A stretch of 15,486 bases of DNA from F23-D06 sp045116675 (GCA_045116675.1 JBGUMF010000059.1:1-15486), one strand, 5' to 3'; positions 1-7,088 are shown, counted from the stretch's first letter. Notes: generated by a model from the letters alone, not told the origin. Numbers and translations: made by a program.

Positions 1-420
1 GACGAACTTGTGGTTCTTGGCGGCACTGCGCAACATGGTGGGACCGCCGATGTCGATGTTCTCGATGGCATCCTCGTAGGTCACGCCAGCCTTCTCGATG
101 GTCTGCTTGAACGGGTAAAGATTCACCACAATCATGTCGATGGATTCAATGCCGTTCTCACGCATTTCCATCTGATGTTTCTCGTTATCGCGGATGGCCA
201 AAAGACCGCCATGAACCTTCGGATGCAGGGTTTTCACCCGCCCGTCCATAATCTCCGGAAATCCAGTTATCTCACTGATTCCAATAGTTTTAAGACCTGC
301 TGCGTCCAGGGCTTTCTTGGTGCCGCCGGTGGAGATGATCTCATAACCTGCTTCTATAAGTCCGGCTGCAAAAGGTACAATGCCGGTTTTGTCGCTTACG
401 CTGATAATGGCTCTTTTCAT
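1..420 (-). CDS. purH: Bifunctional AICAR formyltransferase/IMP cyclohydrolase PurH, N-terminal part (cut by window edge)
   Basis: PurH carries out the last two steps of de novo IMP synthesis in the cytosol. The 140 residues visible are the N-terminal IMP cyclohydrolase (MGS-like) domain; the AICAR transformylase domain lies beyond the left edge. The protein begins MKRAIISVSDKTG and shows the family motifs STGGTKKAL (about residues 31-39), GFPEIMDGRVKTLHPKVHGG (about 54-73), VVNLYPFKQT (about 98-107) and ENIDIGGPTMLRSAAKNH (about 120-137). The motifs and start position resemble the E. coli and Bacillus form of PurH. The ATG at 418-420 aligns with normal PurH starts, but the upstream ispH frame runs into it without a stop codon, so this may be the second half of a fused protein or a separately initiated protein. 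The family assignment is secure; the true start is not. Confidence 0.93.
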   Translation of the reverse strand, partial: MKRAIISVSDKTGIVPFAAGLIEAGYEIISTGGTKKALDAAGLKTIGISEITGFPEIMDGRVKTLHPKVHGGLLAIRDNEKHQMEMRENGIESIDMIVVNLYPFKQTIEKAGVTYEDAIENIDIGGPTMLRSAAKNHKFV

Positions 421-1296
421 TTTTCTATGTGATTTATTGATGATTCTATTTTTACACTCCTCCATCAGCCACATGGGCGTGGAGGTGGCACCGCAAATGC
501 CGATGGTGGGAAAAGCCTGCAGGTCAAGGGCATCCAGCTGCGCAGGGTCGGAAACCATGAACGTGTCGGGATTGTTTTTCCGGCAGATGTCGAACAGATA
601 CAGTCCATTGGAGCTCTTCTCACCAGACACGAACAGGATGGCCTGGTGCTGTCGGGCGAACTCGGCAATCTCGGCGGTCCGGTTGGCCACTTTGCGGCAG
701 ATGGTGTCGGCATAATGGAACATGCCGCCATTGCCAGCGGCCTCGTAACGCTCCTTGATGAGCCGGATGAGCTCATAATAGGGTTCCAGGCCTTGGGTGG
801 TTTGCGAATACAACATGGCCGGGCGCTGGTAATCGATTCGGTCAATCTCCTCCAGCGAGGAAATCACAATCACGCGGTTGTCGGCTTGTCCCATCAGTCC
901 CACCACCTCAGCATGGCCTTTTTTGCCGAAGATCAGGATTTGTATGTCTTCATTTTCGGGATTATGGTAAAAGTCGGCAATGCGTTGTTGCAGTTTCAGG
1001 ACCACTGGACAAGTAGCATCGATAAGGGTGATGTTGTTCTCCTTGGCGATCCGGTAGGTTTGCGGAGGCTCGCCGTGAGCGCGGATCAGCACGGTGGTAT
1101 CGCGCAGCTGACGGAACTGCTCATCGCTGATAACCCTGAGTCCGAGGCTGGTGAGCCGTTTCACCTCCTCATTGTTATGCACAATATCGCCCAAGCAATA
1201 GAGGGTATCGTGCTCCGATAGATATTCCTCCGCCGTTTGGATGGCGTGAATCACACCGAAGCAGAATCCTGAATTGTGGTCGATGGTAACTTGCAA
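421..1296 (-). CDS. ispH: 4-hydroxy-3-methylbut-2-enyl diphosphate reductase IspH (LytB); frame continues into purH
   Basis: IspH is the [4Fe-4S] enzyme of the last step of the MEP pathway, reducing HMBPP to IPP and DMAPP. About 292 residues are seen, the usual family length. The three cluster cysteines are present: C12 in SGFCFGV, C96 in DATCP and C200 in DTICRKVANR. Also visible are the AHGEPP motif (H74), GKKGHAEVVGLMGQ (H128, E130), SGEKSSNGL and, near the end, GATSTPMWLMEE. No ATG precedes the first conserved motif: an in-frame TAA lies at 1309-1311 and the only plausible start is TTG at 1294-1296, 35 bases after ftsY. After the normal family end the frame has no stop; it passes through NRIINKSHRK directly into the purH ATG. 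It is probably co-transcribed with ftsY. Function is certain; the ends are not. Confidence 0.92.
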
Positions 1297-1331
1297 GGTA
1301 TTAGGATGTTAAAGTGTTTTCAAATGGTGGT

Positions 1332-2291
1332 TTACCAATTGTCAGGGAAGAGGGAGTCCACAAACTCGGCACGGTTGAAGACCTGCAGCTGGTCGATTTT
1401 CTCACCCACGCCGATGTATTTGATCGGGATTTTGAACTGGTCGGAGATACCGATGACCACACCACCCTTTGCCGTGCCATCCAGCTTGGTGATGGCCAGT
1501 GCGTTAACCTCAGTGGCGGCGCAGAACTGGCGAGCCTGCTCAAAGGCGTTCTGGCCAGTGGAGCCATCGAGGACCAGCAATACCTCATGCGGACCGTCGG
1601 GCACGAGCTTACGGATCACATTCTTAATCTTGATGAGCTCGTTCATCAGGTTGGTCTTGTTGTGCAGGCGGCCGGCCGTGTCAATAATGACCACATCGCT
1701 CTTGCGGGCGATGGCGGACGCCACGGTGTCGTAGGCCACCGCCGCCGGGTCGGCACCCATCTTCTGGGTGATGATGGGCACGTCAGCGCGTTTGGCCCAC
1801 GCCTCCAACTGCTCGATGGCGGCGGCACGGAACGTGTCGGCGGCACCCAGCGTGACAGAATAGCCCTTTTTCTTGAACTGGTAGGCCAGCTTGCCGATGG
1901 TAGTGGTCTTGCCCACGCCGTTCACGCCCACCACGAGCATCACATACGGGGTTTCCAGCTTCGGAATCACAAAATCATTGGCTTTCTCGATGTCGTTCTC
2001 CAACAGCAGGCCGGCAATCTCCTCCTTCAGGATGGCATTGAGCTGCTCAGTGCCGATATACTTGTCGCGCGAGACGCGTGCCTCGATACGCTCGATGATG
2101 CGCAGCGTAGTCTCCACACCCACGTCGGAGGTCACCAGAACCTCTTCCAAGTTGTCCAGCACATCGTCGTCAACCTTGGACTTGCCGACAACCGTTTTGG
2201 CGAGTTTGGCGAAAAAGCTCTCTTTGGATTTCTGGAGCCCTTCGTCCAGCTCCTGTTTTTTCTCTTTTGAAAATATAGAAAAGAATCCCAT
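1332..2291 (-). CDS. ftsY: Signal recognition particle receptor FtsY
   Basis: FtsY is the membrane-associated GTPase that receives SRP-ribosome complexes for co-translational insertion of membrane proteins. The 319 residues comprise a short N-terminal helical N domain and a complete SRP-type G domain: G1 GVNGVGKTTT (about 122-131), DTFRAAA (about 152-158), DTAGR (about 204-208) and TKLDG (about 268-272), ending in the usual GVGEKIDQLQVF region. The acidic A domain of E. coli FtsY is absent. The open frame extends upstream to 2411, but the ATG at 2289-2291 (MGFFSIFSKEKK) is chosen because it matches the family start and a -7 promoter element lies between the two starts. It follows the L33/DUF4295 unit, separated by a terminator, and precedes ispH by 35 bases. 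Confidence 0.96.
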   Translation of the reverse strand: MGFFSIFSKEKKQELDEGLQKSKESFFAKLAKTVVGKSKVDDDVLDNLEEVLVTSDVGVETTLRIIERIEARVSRDKYIGTEQLNAILKEEIAGLLLENDIEKANDFVIPKLETPYVMLVVGVNGVGKTTTIGKLAYQFKKKGYSVTLGAADTFRAAAIEQLEAWAKRADVPIITQKMGADPAAVAYDTVASAIARKSDVVIIDTAGRLHNKTNLMNELIKIKNVIRKLVPDGPHEVLLVLDGSTGQNAFEQARQFCAATEVNALAITKLDGTAKGGVVIGISDQFKIPIKYIGVGEKIDQLQVFNRAEFVDSLFPDNW

Positions 2292-2341
2292 ATCTGTATA
2301 GTTTTGAAATGCCCCCGATGGAACGGGATAAAATGCAGTTG

Positions 2342-2349
2342 CAAAGATA
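2342..2349 (-). promoter_or_regulatory. Bacteroidota -7 promoter element (TATCTTTG) for ftsY-ispH-purH
   Basis: The minus strand reads TATCTTTG here, matching the Bacteroidota sigma-ABfr consensus TAnnTTTG. It lies about 50 bases upstream of the ftsY ATG and just after the terminator of the preceding unit. No well-spaced -33 TTTG was found, so the call rests on the -7 element and the position. Confidence 0.65.
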
Positions 2350-2385
2350 GCGAAAAAAACAATACGTGGAGGCGTTCCCACAAAC

Positions 2386-2415
2386 GAAAAAAGGCGGCCC
2401 GGGAGGGCCACCTTT
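2386..2415 (-). terminator. Rho-independent terminator after the L33/DUF4295 unit
   Basis: On the minus strand AAAGGTGGCCC (2415-2405), a TCCC loop (2404-2401) and GGGCCGCCTTT (2400-2390) form an 11-base-pair stem with one G-U pair, followed by further T residues. It lies 23 bases beyond the DUF4295 stop and before the ftsY promoter, so it should end the ribosomal-protein transcript. On the plus strand the hairpin is preceded, not followed, by the long homopolymer, so it is oriented for minus-strand transcription. Confidence 0.85.
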
Positions 2416-2437
2416 CTTCAACCATGAAAACAAAATA

Positions 2438-2593
2438 TTACTTTTTAGCCAAAAAGTCTTTTACAGTGGAGGAGTCAATCACAGCCTCTTTAAAGGTGTA
2501 AGCTCCCGTCTTCGGTGAGCGTTCCATTCTCACGACGCGCGTATAGGTAACGCCACCTTCTCTTTTCAATGTTGCAACAACCTTCTTTGCCAT
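2438..2593 (-). CDS. DUF4295 family small basic protein
   Basis: A 51-residue protein beginning MAKKVVATLKREGG and ending in STVKDFLAKK. It matches the pattern of DUF4295, a small lysine-rich protein found in Bacteroidota directly after ribosomal protein L33. It has no membrane segment or cysteine. The start lies 15 bases after the rpmG stop, so the two are almost certainly one transcript, which ends at the hairpin just downstream. The function is not established; the size, basic charge and constant placement in a ribosomal-protein unit suggest a ribosome-associated role, which is inference. The sequence includes RVVRMERSPKTGAYTFKEA. Confidence 0.9.
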   Translation of the reverse strand: MAKKVVATLKREGGVTYTRVVRMERSPKTGAYTFKEAVIDSSTVKDFLAKK

Positions 2594-2608
2594 CTCTCTA
2601 CGATTTTA

Positions 2609-2797
2609 TTATTTAACTTCTTTGTGTAACGTCATTTTCTTCAGATACGGATTGTATTTCATCAACTCCAATCTGTCAGGCGTGTTCTTTCTGTTCTTCG
2701 TCGTGATATATCTTGACATGCCCGGAACGCCACTTGCCTTTTGTTCCGTACATTCCAGGATAACCTGTTGACGAGCTTCTTTTACTTTCTTTGCCAT
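2609..2797 (-). CDS. rpmG: 50S ribosomal protein L33
   Basis: L33 is a small protein of the large ribosomal subunit near the E site. The 62-residue sequence shows the family core: VILECTEQ, then SRYITTKNRKNTPDRLELMKYNPYLKK. Only one cysteine is present, so this is the zinc-independent (C-minus) form that lacks the two CxxC pairs. The start ATG (2795-2797) is preceded at 8 bases by an AGGAG Shine-Dalgarno sequence, unusual for this phylum, and 5' of that by a good promoter. DUF4295 follows directly. L28 (rpmB), the usual upstream partner of L33 in bacteria, is not adjacent; obg lies upstream instead. Confidence 0.96.
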   Translation of the reverse strand: MAKKVKEARQQVILECTEQKASGVPGMSRYITTKNRKNTPDRLELMKYNPYLKKMTLHKEVK

Positions 2798-2805
2798 TTT
2801 TCTAT

Positions 2806-2810
2806 CTCCT
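2806..2810 (-). promoter_or_regulatory. Shine-Dalgarno sequence of rpmG
   Basis: The minus strand reads AAAAGGAGAT upstream of rpmG, with the AGGAG core 8 bases from the ATG. Most genes in this window, as in Bacteroidota generally, lack such a site, so this one stands out and supports the chosen start. Confidence 0.7.
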
Positions 2811-2833
2811 TTTACTTTCGTTCTTTAACGGCG

Positions 2834-2862
2834 CAAAAATACACTTTTTTTCAATATGCCAA
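2834..2862 (-). promoter_or_regulatory. rpmG: Bacteroidota promoter of rpmG-DUF4295
   Basis: The minus strand has a -7 element TATTTTTG (2841-2834) and an upstream TTG (2862-2860) about 18 bases away, fitting the TTTG / TAnnTTTG arrangement of Bacteroidota housekeeping promoters. The -7 lies about 36 bases before the rpmG ATG. Confidence 0.7.
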
Positions 2863-2901
2863 CTCTATATGGTCTTTTTTTCGTTAAAAAATTTGACAAA
2901 G

Positions 2902-2932
2902 TTATATTTTATTGATAATCAATACAATATAA
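2902..2932 (-). terminator. AT-rich 31-base palindrome downstream of obg, possible terminator or binding site
   Basis: A near-perfect inverted repeat centred on 2917: arms of 15 bases with a single mismatch (2909/2925) and a 1-base centre, containing TATTGAT-A-ATCAATA. It begins 7 bases after the obg stop. On the minus strand it could fold at the end of the obg transcript, but no T-run follows immediately and the stem is almost all A-T, so it is a weak terminator at best. Such perfect symmetry with almost no loop also fits a dimeric protein binding site lying about 40 bases upstream of the rpmG -33 element. The strand is assigned from the obg context. Confidence 0.45.
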
Positions 2933-2939
2933 TTTATTT

Positions 2940-3953
2940 TCACATCGTCAGAAGAGACCAAAGGCGGTCTTTCAGCTCGGTTAGATGAAGATTTGTCAAG
3001 GATGAAATGTTCATAACGGGAATATTTTTCGGAAATTCTGCCAAAAGACGCTTCACCTCCTCGGGGGTGGTGAGGTCACATTTGGTGAGGGCGACAAGGT
3101 ATCGTTTGTCAAGCAGTTCATCATTATAAGCCTCAAGTTCGTGGCGGAGGATGTTCCACTCGTGCACAATCTCATCCGCCGTGCGAAGTCCCTCCTCCGA
3201 GACGACGGGAATCATATAAAGCAGCACCGAGTTGCGCTCGATATGGCGCAAAAAACGCAGACCAATGCCCTTGCCCTCAGAGGCTCCTTCGATAATGCCA
3301 GGAATGTCGGCGATGACGAACGACTGGAAGTCGCGGTAAGCCACCATGCCGAGGTTGGGCGTAAGCGTGGTGAAGGGGTAGTTGGCGATTTTAGGTTTCG
3401 CATTTGACAACTGGCTGATCAATGTGGACTTGCCGGCATTCGGGAAGCCCACGAGGCCCACATCTGCCAACACTTTGAGTTCCAAGCTTATCCAACCTTC
3501 TGTACCTTCCTCGCCCGGCTGTGCGAAACGTGGTGTCTGCATGGTGGGGCTTTTGAAATGCACATTGCCAAGGCCGCCCCGTCCGCCCTTCATCACCACC
3601 AGTTCCTCGCCATCCTCCAGAACCTCCCCAACAAACTCGTCGGTGTCAACCATCCGCACCACCGTGCCCAGAGGCACCTCGATATACGCATTCTCCCCAT
3701 TCTTGCCGAAGCATTTGTTCTTCTGCCCATTCCCGCCATTCTCGGCAAAGATATGCTTGGTGTAACGCAGATGCAGGAGCGTCCACAGGTTGCGGTTGGC
3801 CTTCAGGATAATGCTGCCACCCTTGCCGCCGTCGCCGCCATCAGGACCGGCCTTCGGATTACGCGCCGTGCGCGCCAGGTGTGCCGAGCCCGAACCTCCA
3901 TTGCCCGAACGGCAGAAAATCTTCACATAATCGATAAATTGTTCTTCGCCCAT
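2940..3953 (-). CDS. obg: GTPase Obg/CgtA, ribosome assembly
   Basis: Obg is an essential GTPase that binds the 50S subunit during late assembly and links ribosome maturation to stress signalling. The 337 residues contain the glycine-rich Obg fold (about 1-160, with GPDGGDGGKGG and MKGGRGGLGN) and the G domain: G1 GFPNAGKS (about 169-176), G2 around NYPFTT, G3 DIPG (about 216-219), G4 TKCD (about 290-293) and G5 ISS (about 316-318). The protein ends right after the G domain, so the variable C-terminal OCT domain of Bacillus or Thermus Obg is missing. The start MGEEQFIDYVKI fits the family. It follows recO by 48 bases, and its own -7 element sits in that gap, so it may be expressed both with and without the upstream genes. 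Confidence 0.97.
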   Translation of the reverse strand: MGEEQFIDYVKIFCRSGNGGSGSAHLARTARNPKAGPDGGDGGKGGSIILKANRNLWTLLHLRYTKHIFAENGGNGQKNKCFGKNGENAYIEVPLGTVVRMVDTDEFVGEVLEDGEELVVMKGGRGGLGNVHFKSPTMQTPRFAQPGEEGTEGWISLELKVLADVGLVGFPNAGKSTLISQLSNAKPKIANYPFTTLTPNLGMVAYRDFQSFVIADIPGIIEGASEGKGIGLRFLRHIERNSVLLYMIPVVSEEGLRTADEIVHEWNILRHELEAYNDELLDKRYLVALTKCDLTTPEEVKRLLAEFPKNIPVMNISSLTNLHLTELKDRLWSLLTM

Positions 3954-3974
3954 TTCCTTTTGTTTTTAAGAGCG

Positions 3975-3982
3975 CAAAAATA
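3975..3982 (-). promoter_or_regulatory. obg: -7 promoter element (TATTTTTG) for obg
   Basis: The minus strand reads TATTTTTG, matching TAnnTTTG, 21 bases before the obg ATG and just after the recO stop. The upstream -33 match is poor (it would fall in the last codons of recO). This suggests an internal promoter giving obg independent expression. Confidence 0.55.
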
Positions 3983-4001
3983 CGAATAAATTCGATTTAT
4001 C

Positions 4002-4715
4002 CTAATGCAAAACAGCAGCCAGCACATCCACCGACTCGATAGTCCTGATCTGCTCGTTGTGTATTATATAATATTGTATAAGATAACGGAGCAGACTATT
4101 CCGCAGAGTGCGGTCCGCCCTCACCATCTCATCGTCACAAATCAACTGCGACAAATAGCGGCTCTCTTCCTCCGGAAGATCATTGCGCTCATCCACATAG
4201 TAGGATTGGAAACGGCCCTCCGCCAAGGAAAAATGGCACTCCTTTTCCGAATAATTGTTTTCCGGGAAAAAACCCAGCACCACACTCAGCCGGATCATGA
4301 AGCGCAACGGCCGATCGGGGGGCAGCTCCCCCACTCCGGCCACATCCGCTATCTCCTGCTCCAAAAAACGGTACAGGACCACATCTTCCCCCGCCTCGGG
4401 CAACAGTTTGTACAACAACTCATTGTAGAACATCAGGATAGAGCTGCGCACTGGATCAAAGGAGAGGTCCGATGATGTTTGCTGGAGCGACATTTCCCGA
4501 ATGAATTTCAAATTATGGCGCGGATTGTCGTCGAACGTCAGATTCACCAATGCCAGGGAGGAGAAGAGTGCCGGACGCAGCTTGCCCTTTTTCCCGAACA
4601 CCCCTTTCACGATGAACGATTGTGTGCCCCGAGCCTCCGTATAGATTTTCACAACTAAGGAGGTGTCGGAATATTTCGTCGAATGGAGTATTATTCCCTT
4701 GGTATTAATCAACAT
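4002..4715 (-). CDS. recO: DNA repair protein RecO
   Basis: RecO loads RecA onto SSB-coated single-stranded DNA with RecR and anneals complementary strands. The 237 residues show the N-terminal OB-fold pattern (KGIILHSTKYSDTSLVVKIYTEARG, about 6-30; VKGVFGKKGKLRPALFSS, about 37-54) followed by a helical C-terminal domain. Only two cysteines occur (ECHF, LICD), so the four-cysteine zinc site found in some RecO proteins is absent, as in E. coli. The start MLINTKGIILH fits the family. It lies 12 bases after porZ, which suggests translational coupling and shared transcription. Confidence 0.94.
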   Translation of the reverse strand: MLINTKGIILHSTKYSDTSLVVKIYTEARGTQSFIVKGVFGKKGKLRPALFSSLALVNLTFDDNPRHNLKFIREMSLQQTSSDLSFDPVRSSILMFYNELLYKLLPEAGEDVVLYRFLEQEIADVAGVGELPPDRPLRFMIRLSVVLGFFPENNYSEKECHFSLAEGRFQSYYVDERNDLPEEESRYLSQLICDDEMVRADRTLRNSLLRYLIQYYIIHNEQIRTIESVDVLAAVLH

Positions 4716-4727
4716 ACCTTATCCATT

Positions 4728-7088
4728 CTAATGAATAAACAGGAATTTGGAAACAATCTTCTCCTTACCGTTCTCATCGGAAGCCATCACATAATAGACC
4801 CCTGTGGCCGGCCGTCTGCCAAAATGATCCAAACAATTCCACACCAGCTCGCCGCCGTTGCTGTAGCCCTGCCACACCAATCGTCCGGCCGCGTCTGTTA
4901 TCTTACACAACGAATTGCTCTTCAGTCCCTTTACCGCCACCGGACCGGTATAGCCATGATGTACCGGATTGGGGAAAACCAGCAAATCACTGTAATCTTC
5001 AGAGCCGTGCGTGGCCGCACCACGGTAGCTGACCAGTCCTTTGGTGCTTCCGAAGAAGACCTCTCCACTCAAAGGGTCAATGCCGATAGAAGAGATCTGG
5101 TTGGAGAACAGCGGGTGGTCCTCTGCGGTGAAATGAAGCAGCTCCTCCGTGCCATCTTCGCTGATCAGAAAAACGCCACCCTTGCTCGTACCCACCCACT
5201 TGCGGTTCGCACCATCCACCGCAATGGCGGTAATCTCCTCAAACTCAAACAGTACAGATGTGTATCCATCCTGTTCCAAAAGTATGTTCTTGGGATAGAC
5301 ATTGCCATCGAAGACCTTATCGGGATAATAAATCACCTTGATGCCCTTGTCCGTGCCGATCCAAATCTCACCGTCCAGATCCTCTGCCATGCAATAGACA
5401 TTGGTGGAGTTGACCTCGGAGGCGGCATTCATATTGATACGCACGAACTTGTCATCTCCCGGGTTGTCATAGGTGCCGCTTTCCGTAAAGGCCACCAGAT
5501 GATAGCGGTTGACATTGTCATCGCGGGGGAAATTCACCCATTTGTATCCGCGGGAATCAATCAGCAGGTTCTCAGCCACCACGCCAGCGGGGGAAGCCGT
5601 GAGCACCCCTTGGGTGATGTTGTACTCGTGCCACGTGCCGTCGGGCTCCATCATCTTCAACATATTGTCACACTGGCTGTTTGTCATCCAAATATTGCCA
5701 TACTTGTCGTATGCCAGCCCCGACACGAACACCCAACCGTAGGCGGCAGAGTCAAGGATACTGTTTTGAGGGGTGTAATGCGCCACAATCTCATGGTTCA
5801 CACAATGGAAGAGGCCGTTGCCCCACGATGCCACATAACATTCCGATTCATTATTGGGATTGATGACCACATTCGTCAGGTCAAAGGTGGTATGCAACGG
5901 ATCATAATCCCGGAAGCCAGTGGCATAATCCCACTTCTGGTTAACGAACCAGCTGACAGACGGATAGAGGAACCCCTGGGTGTATGCCGGTCCCTTGCGT
6001 GAGCCAGGCACCACCGCCACCACGCCCTTCTCGCAACTGATGCCCTCCGCGCTACCCGCATACGGACCACTTTCCGTGAAGATCTTGTGGCTCTCGTCTT
6101 CCTTTTGGATACGGACAAGACCATATCGGTTATCGGCCACCCAGATGTATTGTCCCTGCAAAATCGCCTCTTGATTGTCAGGATATGCGTAAACCTGATA
6201 CCAGTGATAGGTTTTCTCCAAATTGAGGTTATCATCCAGCATATCAATATGATCCCAATTGCTAATCAGCAGATGGTCGTATGCAGCCGTAAGGGAACGC
6301 AGGTCATACGTCACATAATCCGTAGGAACCCACTGTACCCCCTCCTGCACAAAAAGCGTGTCAGGGACAGAGCCGTCAGAGGAAGGGTTGTTTGTGTTCT
6401 TGTTGGCAAAGAGCTTCCCGCCAAAGAAAAGTATGTGGTCGTATTCCGTATCTCCTGCCATCTCATCCTGAATCCACTCCATAAAATTGGCCGGATTGGG
6501 ATGATTGGCGCGGATGTGGAACAGCCCCCCGGACGTGCTGATGTAGTATTCGTCATCCGTTTTCGTGAAATCCGTCACGCTATACTGCCGACCGTCCCGT
6601 TTGGTGAACCACGTATCTAATACAAGAAGATCGTTCAAGTCCAGCAGCACCACCCCAAACGGATAGGTTATATAGGCAATGTCGCCCAACACACGGATAT
6701 GGGAGGGCTGTTTGGAGCCACTGATGGTTTTATTCTTAATGTCACTTAGATTATACAAGACATCCTCTTTGATCAAATCCAGATTCCCGTTGCGATAGCA
6801 GACGAGCAGACACTTATGAGGTTCATCATAATAGATTTTGACAATGTCAATATCAGACAGGCCGTCCACTTTAGTCCACGACTGGAGGTCGGGATTCTTG
6901 TCATCCATCGTGGACAAATCCAGCAGCATCATGCCGTTGGTGGTAGCGGCATAGGCATAGTCCGGGGCCACCGCCACGGAATGGAAGGCGTGCATCGGGA
7001 TGTGGCTGCGGAAACGCCCGACCGAAATCTGGCCGAACGACGGCAACAGCAGGCCTGCACATAGGATTATAAAGAGCAGTTTCTTCAT
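4728..7088 (-). CDS. porZ: PorZ-like type IX secretion system protein (beta-propeller, C-terminal sorting-like domain)
   Basis: The 786-residue protein starts with a signal peptide (MKKLLFIILCAGLLLPSFGQ). The next part, with GRFRSHIPMHAFHSVAVA, YAATTNGMMLLDLS and KVDGLSDIDIVKIYYD, is typical of the PorZ N-terminal beta-propeller; a second propeller of two-component-regulator type repeats follows (for example NIWMTNSQCD, GEIWIGTDKGIKV, RKWVGTSKGGVFL). The last ~85 residues (FPNPVHHGYTG to KFLFIH) resemble a type A T9SS sorting domain. In Porphyromonas gingivalis PorZ is an outer-surface part of the PorU-PorV-PorQ-PorZ attachment complex, supplying anionic LPS for cargo anchoring; that role here is inferred. 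Its ATG overlaps the permease stop codon by 4 bases and recO follows at 12 bases. A generic surface propeller protein is the alternative. Confidence 0.86.
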   Translation of the reverse strand: MKKLLFIILCAGLLLPSFGQISVGRFRSHIPMHAFHSVAVAPDYAYAATTNGMMLLDLSTMDDKNPDLQSWTKVDGLSDIDIVKIYYDEPHKCLLVCYRNGNLDLIKEDVLYNLSDIKNKTISGSKQPSHIRVLGDIAYITYPFGVVLLDLNDLLVLDTWFTKRDGRQYSVTDFTKTDDEYYISTSGGLFHIRANHPNPANFMEWIQDEMAGDTEYDHILFFGGKLFANKNTNNPSSDGSVPDTLFVQEGVQWVPTDYVTYDLRSLTAAYDHLLISNWDHIDMLDDNLNLEKTYHWYQVYAYPDNQEAILQGQYIWVADNRYGLVRIQKEDESHKIFTESGPYAGSAEGISCEKGVVAVVPGSRKGPAYTQGFLYPSVSWFVNQKWDYATGFRDYDPLHTTFDLTNVVINPNNESECYVASWGNGLFHCVNHEIVAHYTPQNSILDSAAYGWVFVSGLAYDKYGNIWMTNSQCDNMLKMMEPDGTWHEYNITQGVLTASPAGVVAENLLIDSRGYKWVNFPRDDNVNRYHLVAFTESGTYDNPGDDKFVRINMNAASEVNSTNVYCMAEDLDGEIWIGTDKGIKVIYYPDKVFDGNVYPKNILLEQDGYTSVLFEFEEITAIAVDGANRKWVGTSKGGVFLISEDGTEELLHFTAEDHPLFSNQISSIGIDPLSGEVFFGSTKGLVSYRGAATHGSEDYSDLLVFPNPVHHGYTGPVAVKGLKSNSLCKITDAAGRLVWQGYSNGGELVWNCLDHFGRRPATGVYYVMASDENGKEKIVSKFLFIH

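Noticed and set aside
1314..2270. A 318-codon plus-strand frame opposite ftsY
   Set aside because: Exact antisense of the conserved FtsY GTPase domain; the predicted product has no recognisable motif.
2292..2411. Upstream 40-residue extension of FtsY
   Set aside because: It would begin inside the terminator and contain the ftsY promoter element; MGFFSIFSKEKK is the typical family start.
2304..2501. A 65-codon plus-strand frame across the ftsY-DUF4295 gap
   Set aside because: It covers the terminator hairpin and the antisense of DUF4295 and has no family resemblance.
2893..2919. TTGACA followed by GATAAT on the plus strand, an E. coli-like sigma-70 promoter
   Set aside because: Spacing is 15 bases, no plus-strand gene follows, and Bacteroidota use a different consensus; chance match in AT-rich DNA.
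4683..6002. A 439-codon open frame on the plus strand opposite porZ and the recO start
   Set aside because: No family motif, and the opposite strand holds the signal-peptide and propeller protein PorZ in a single intact frame.
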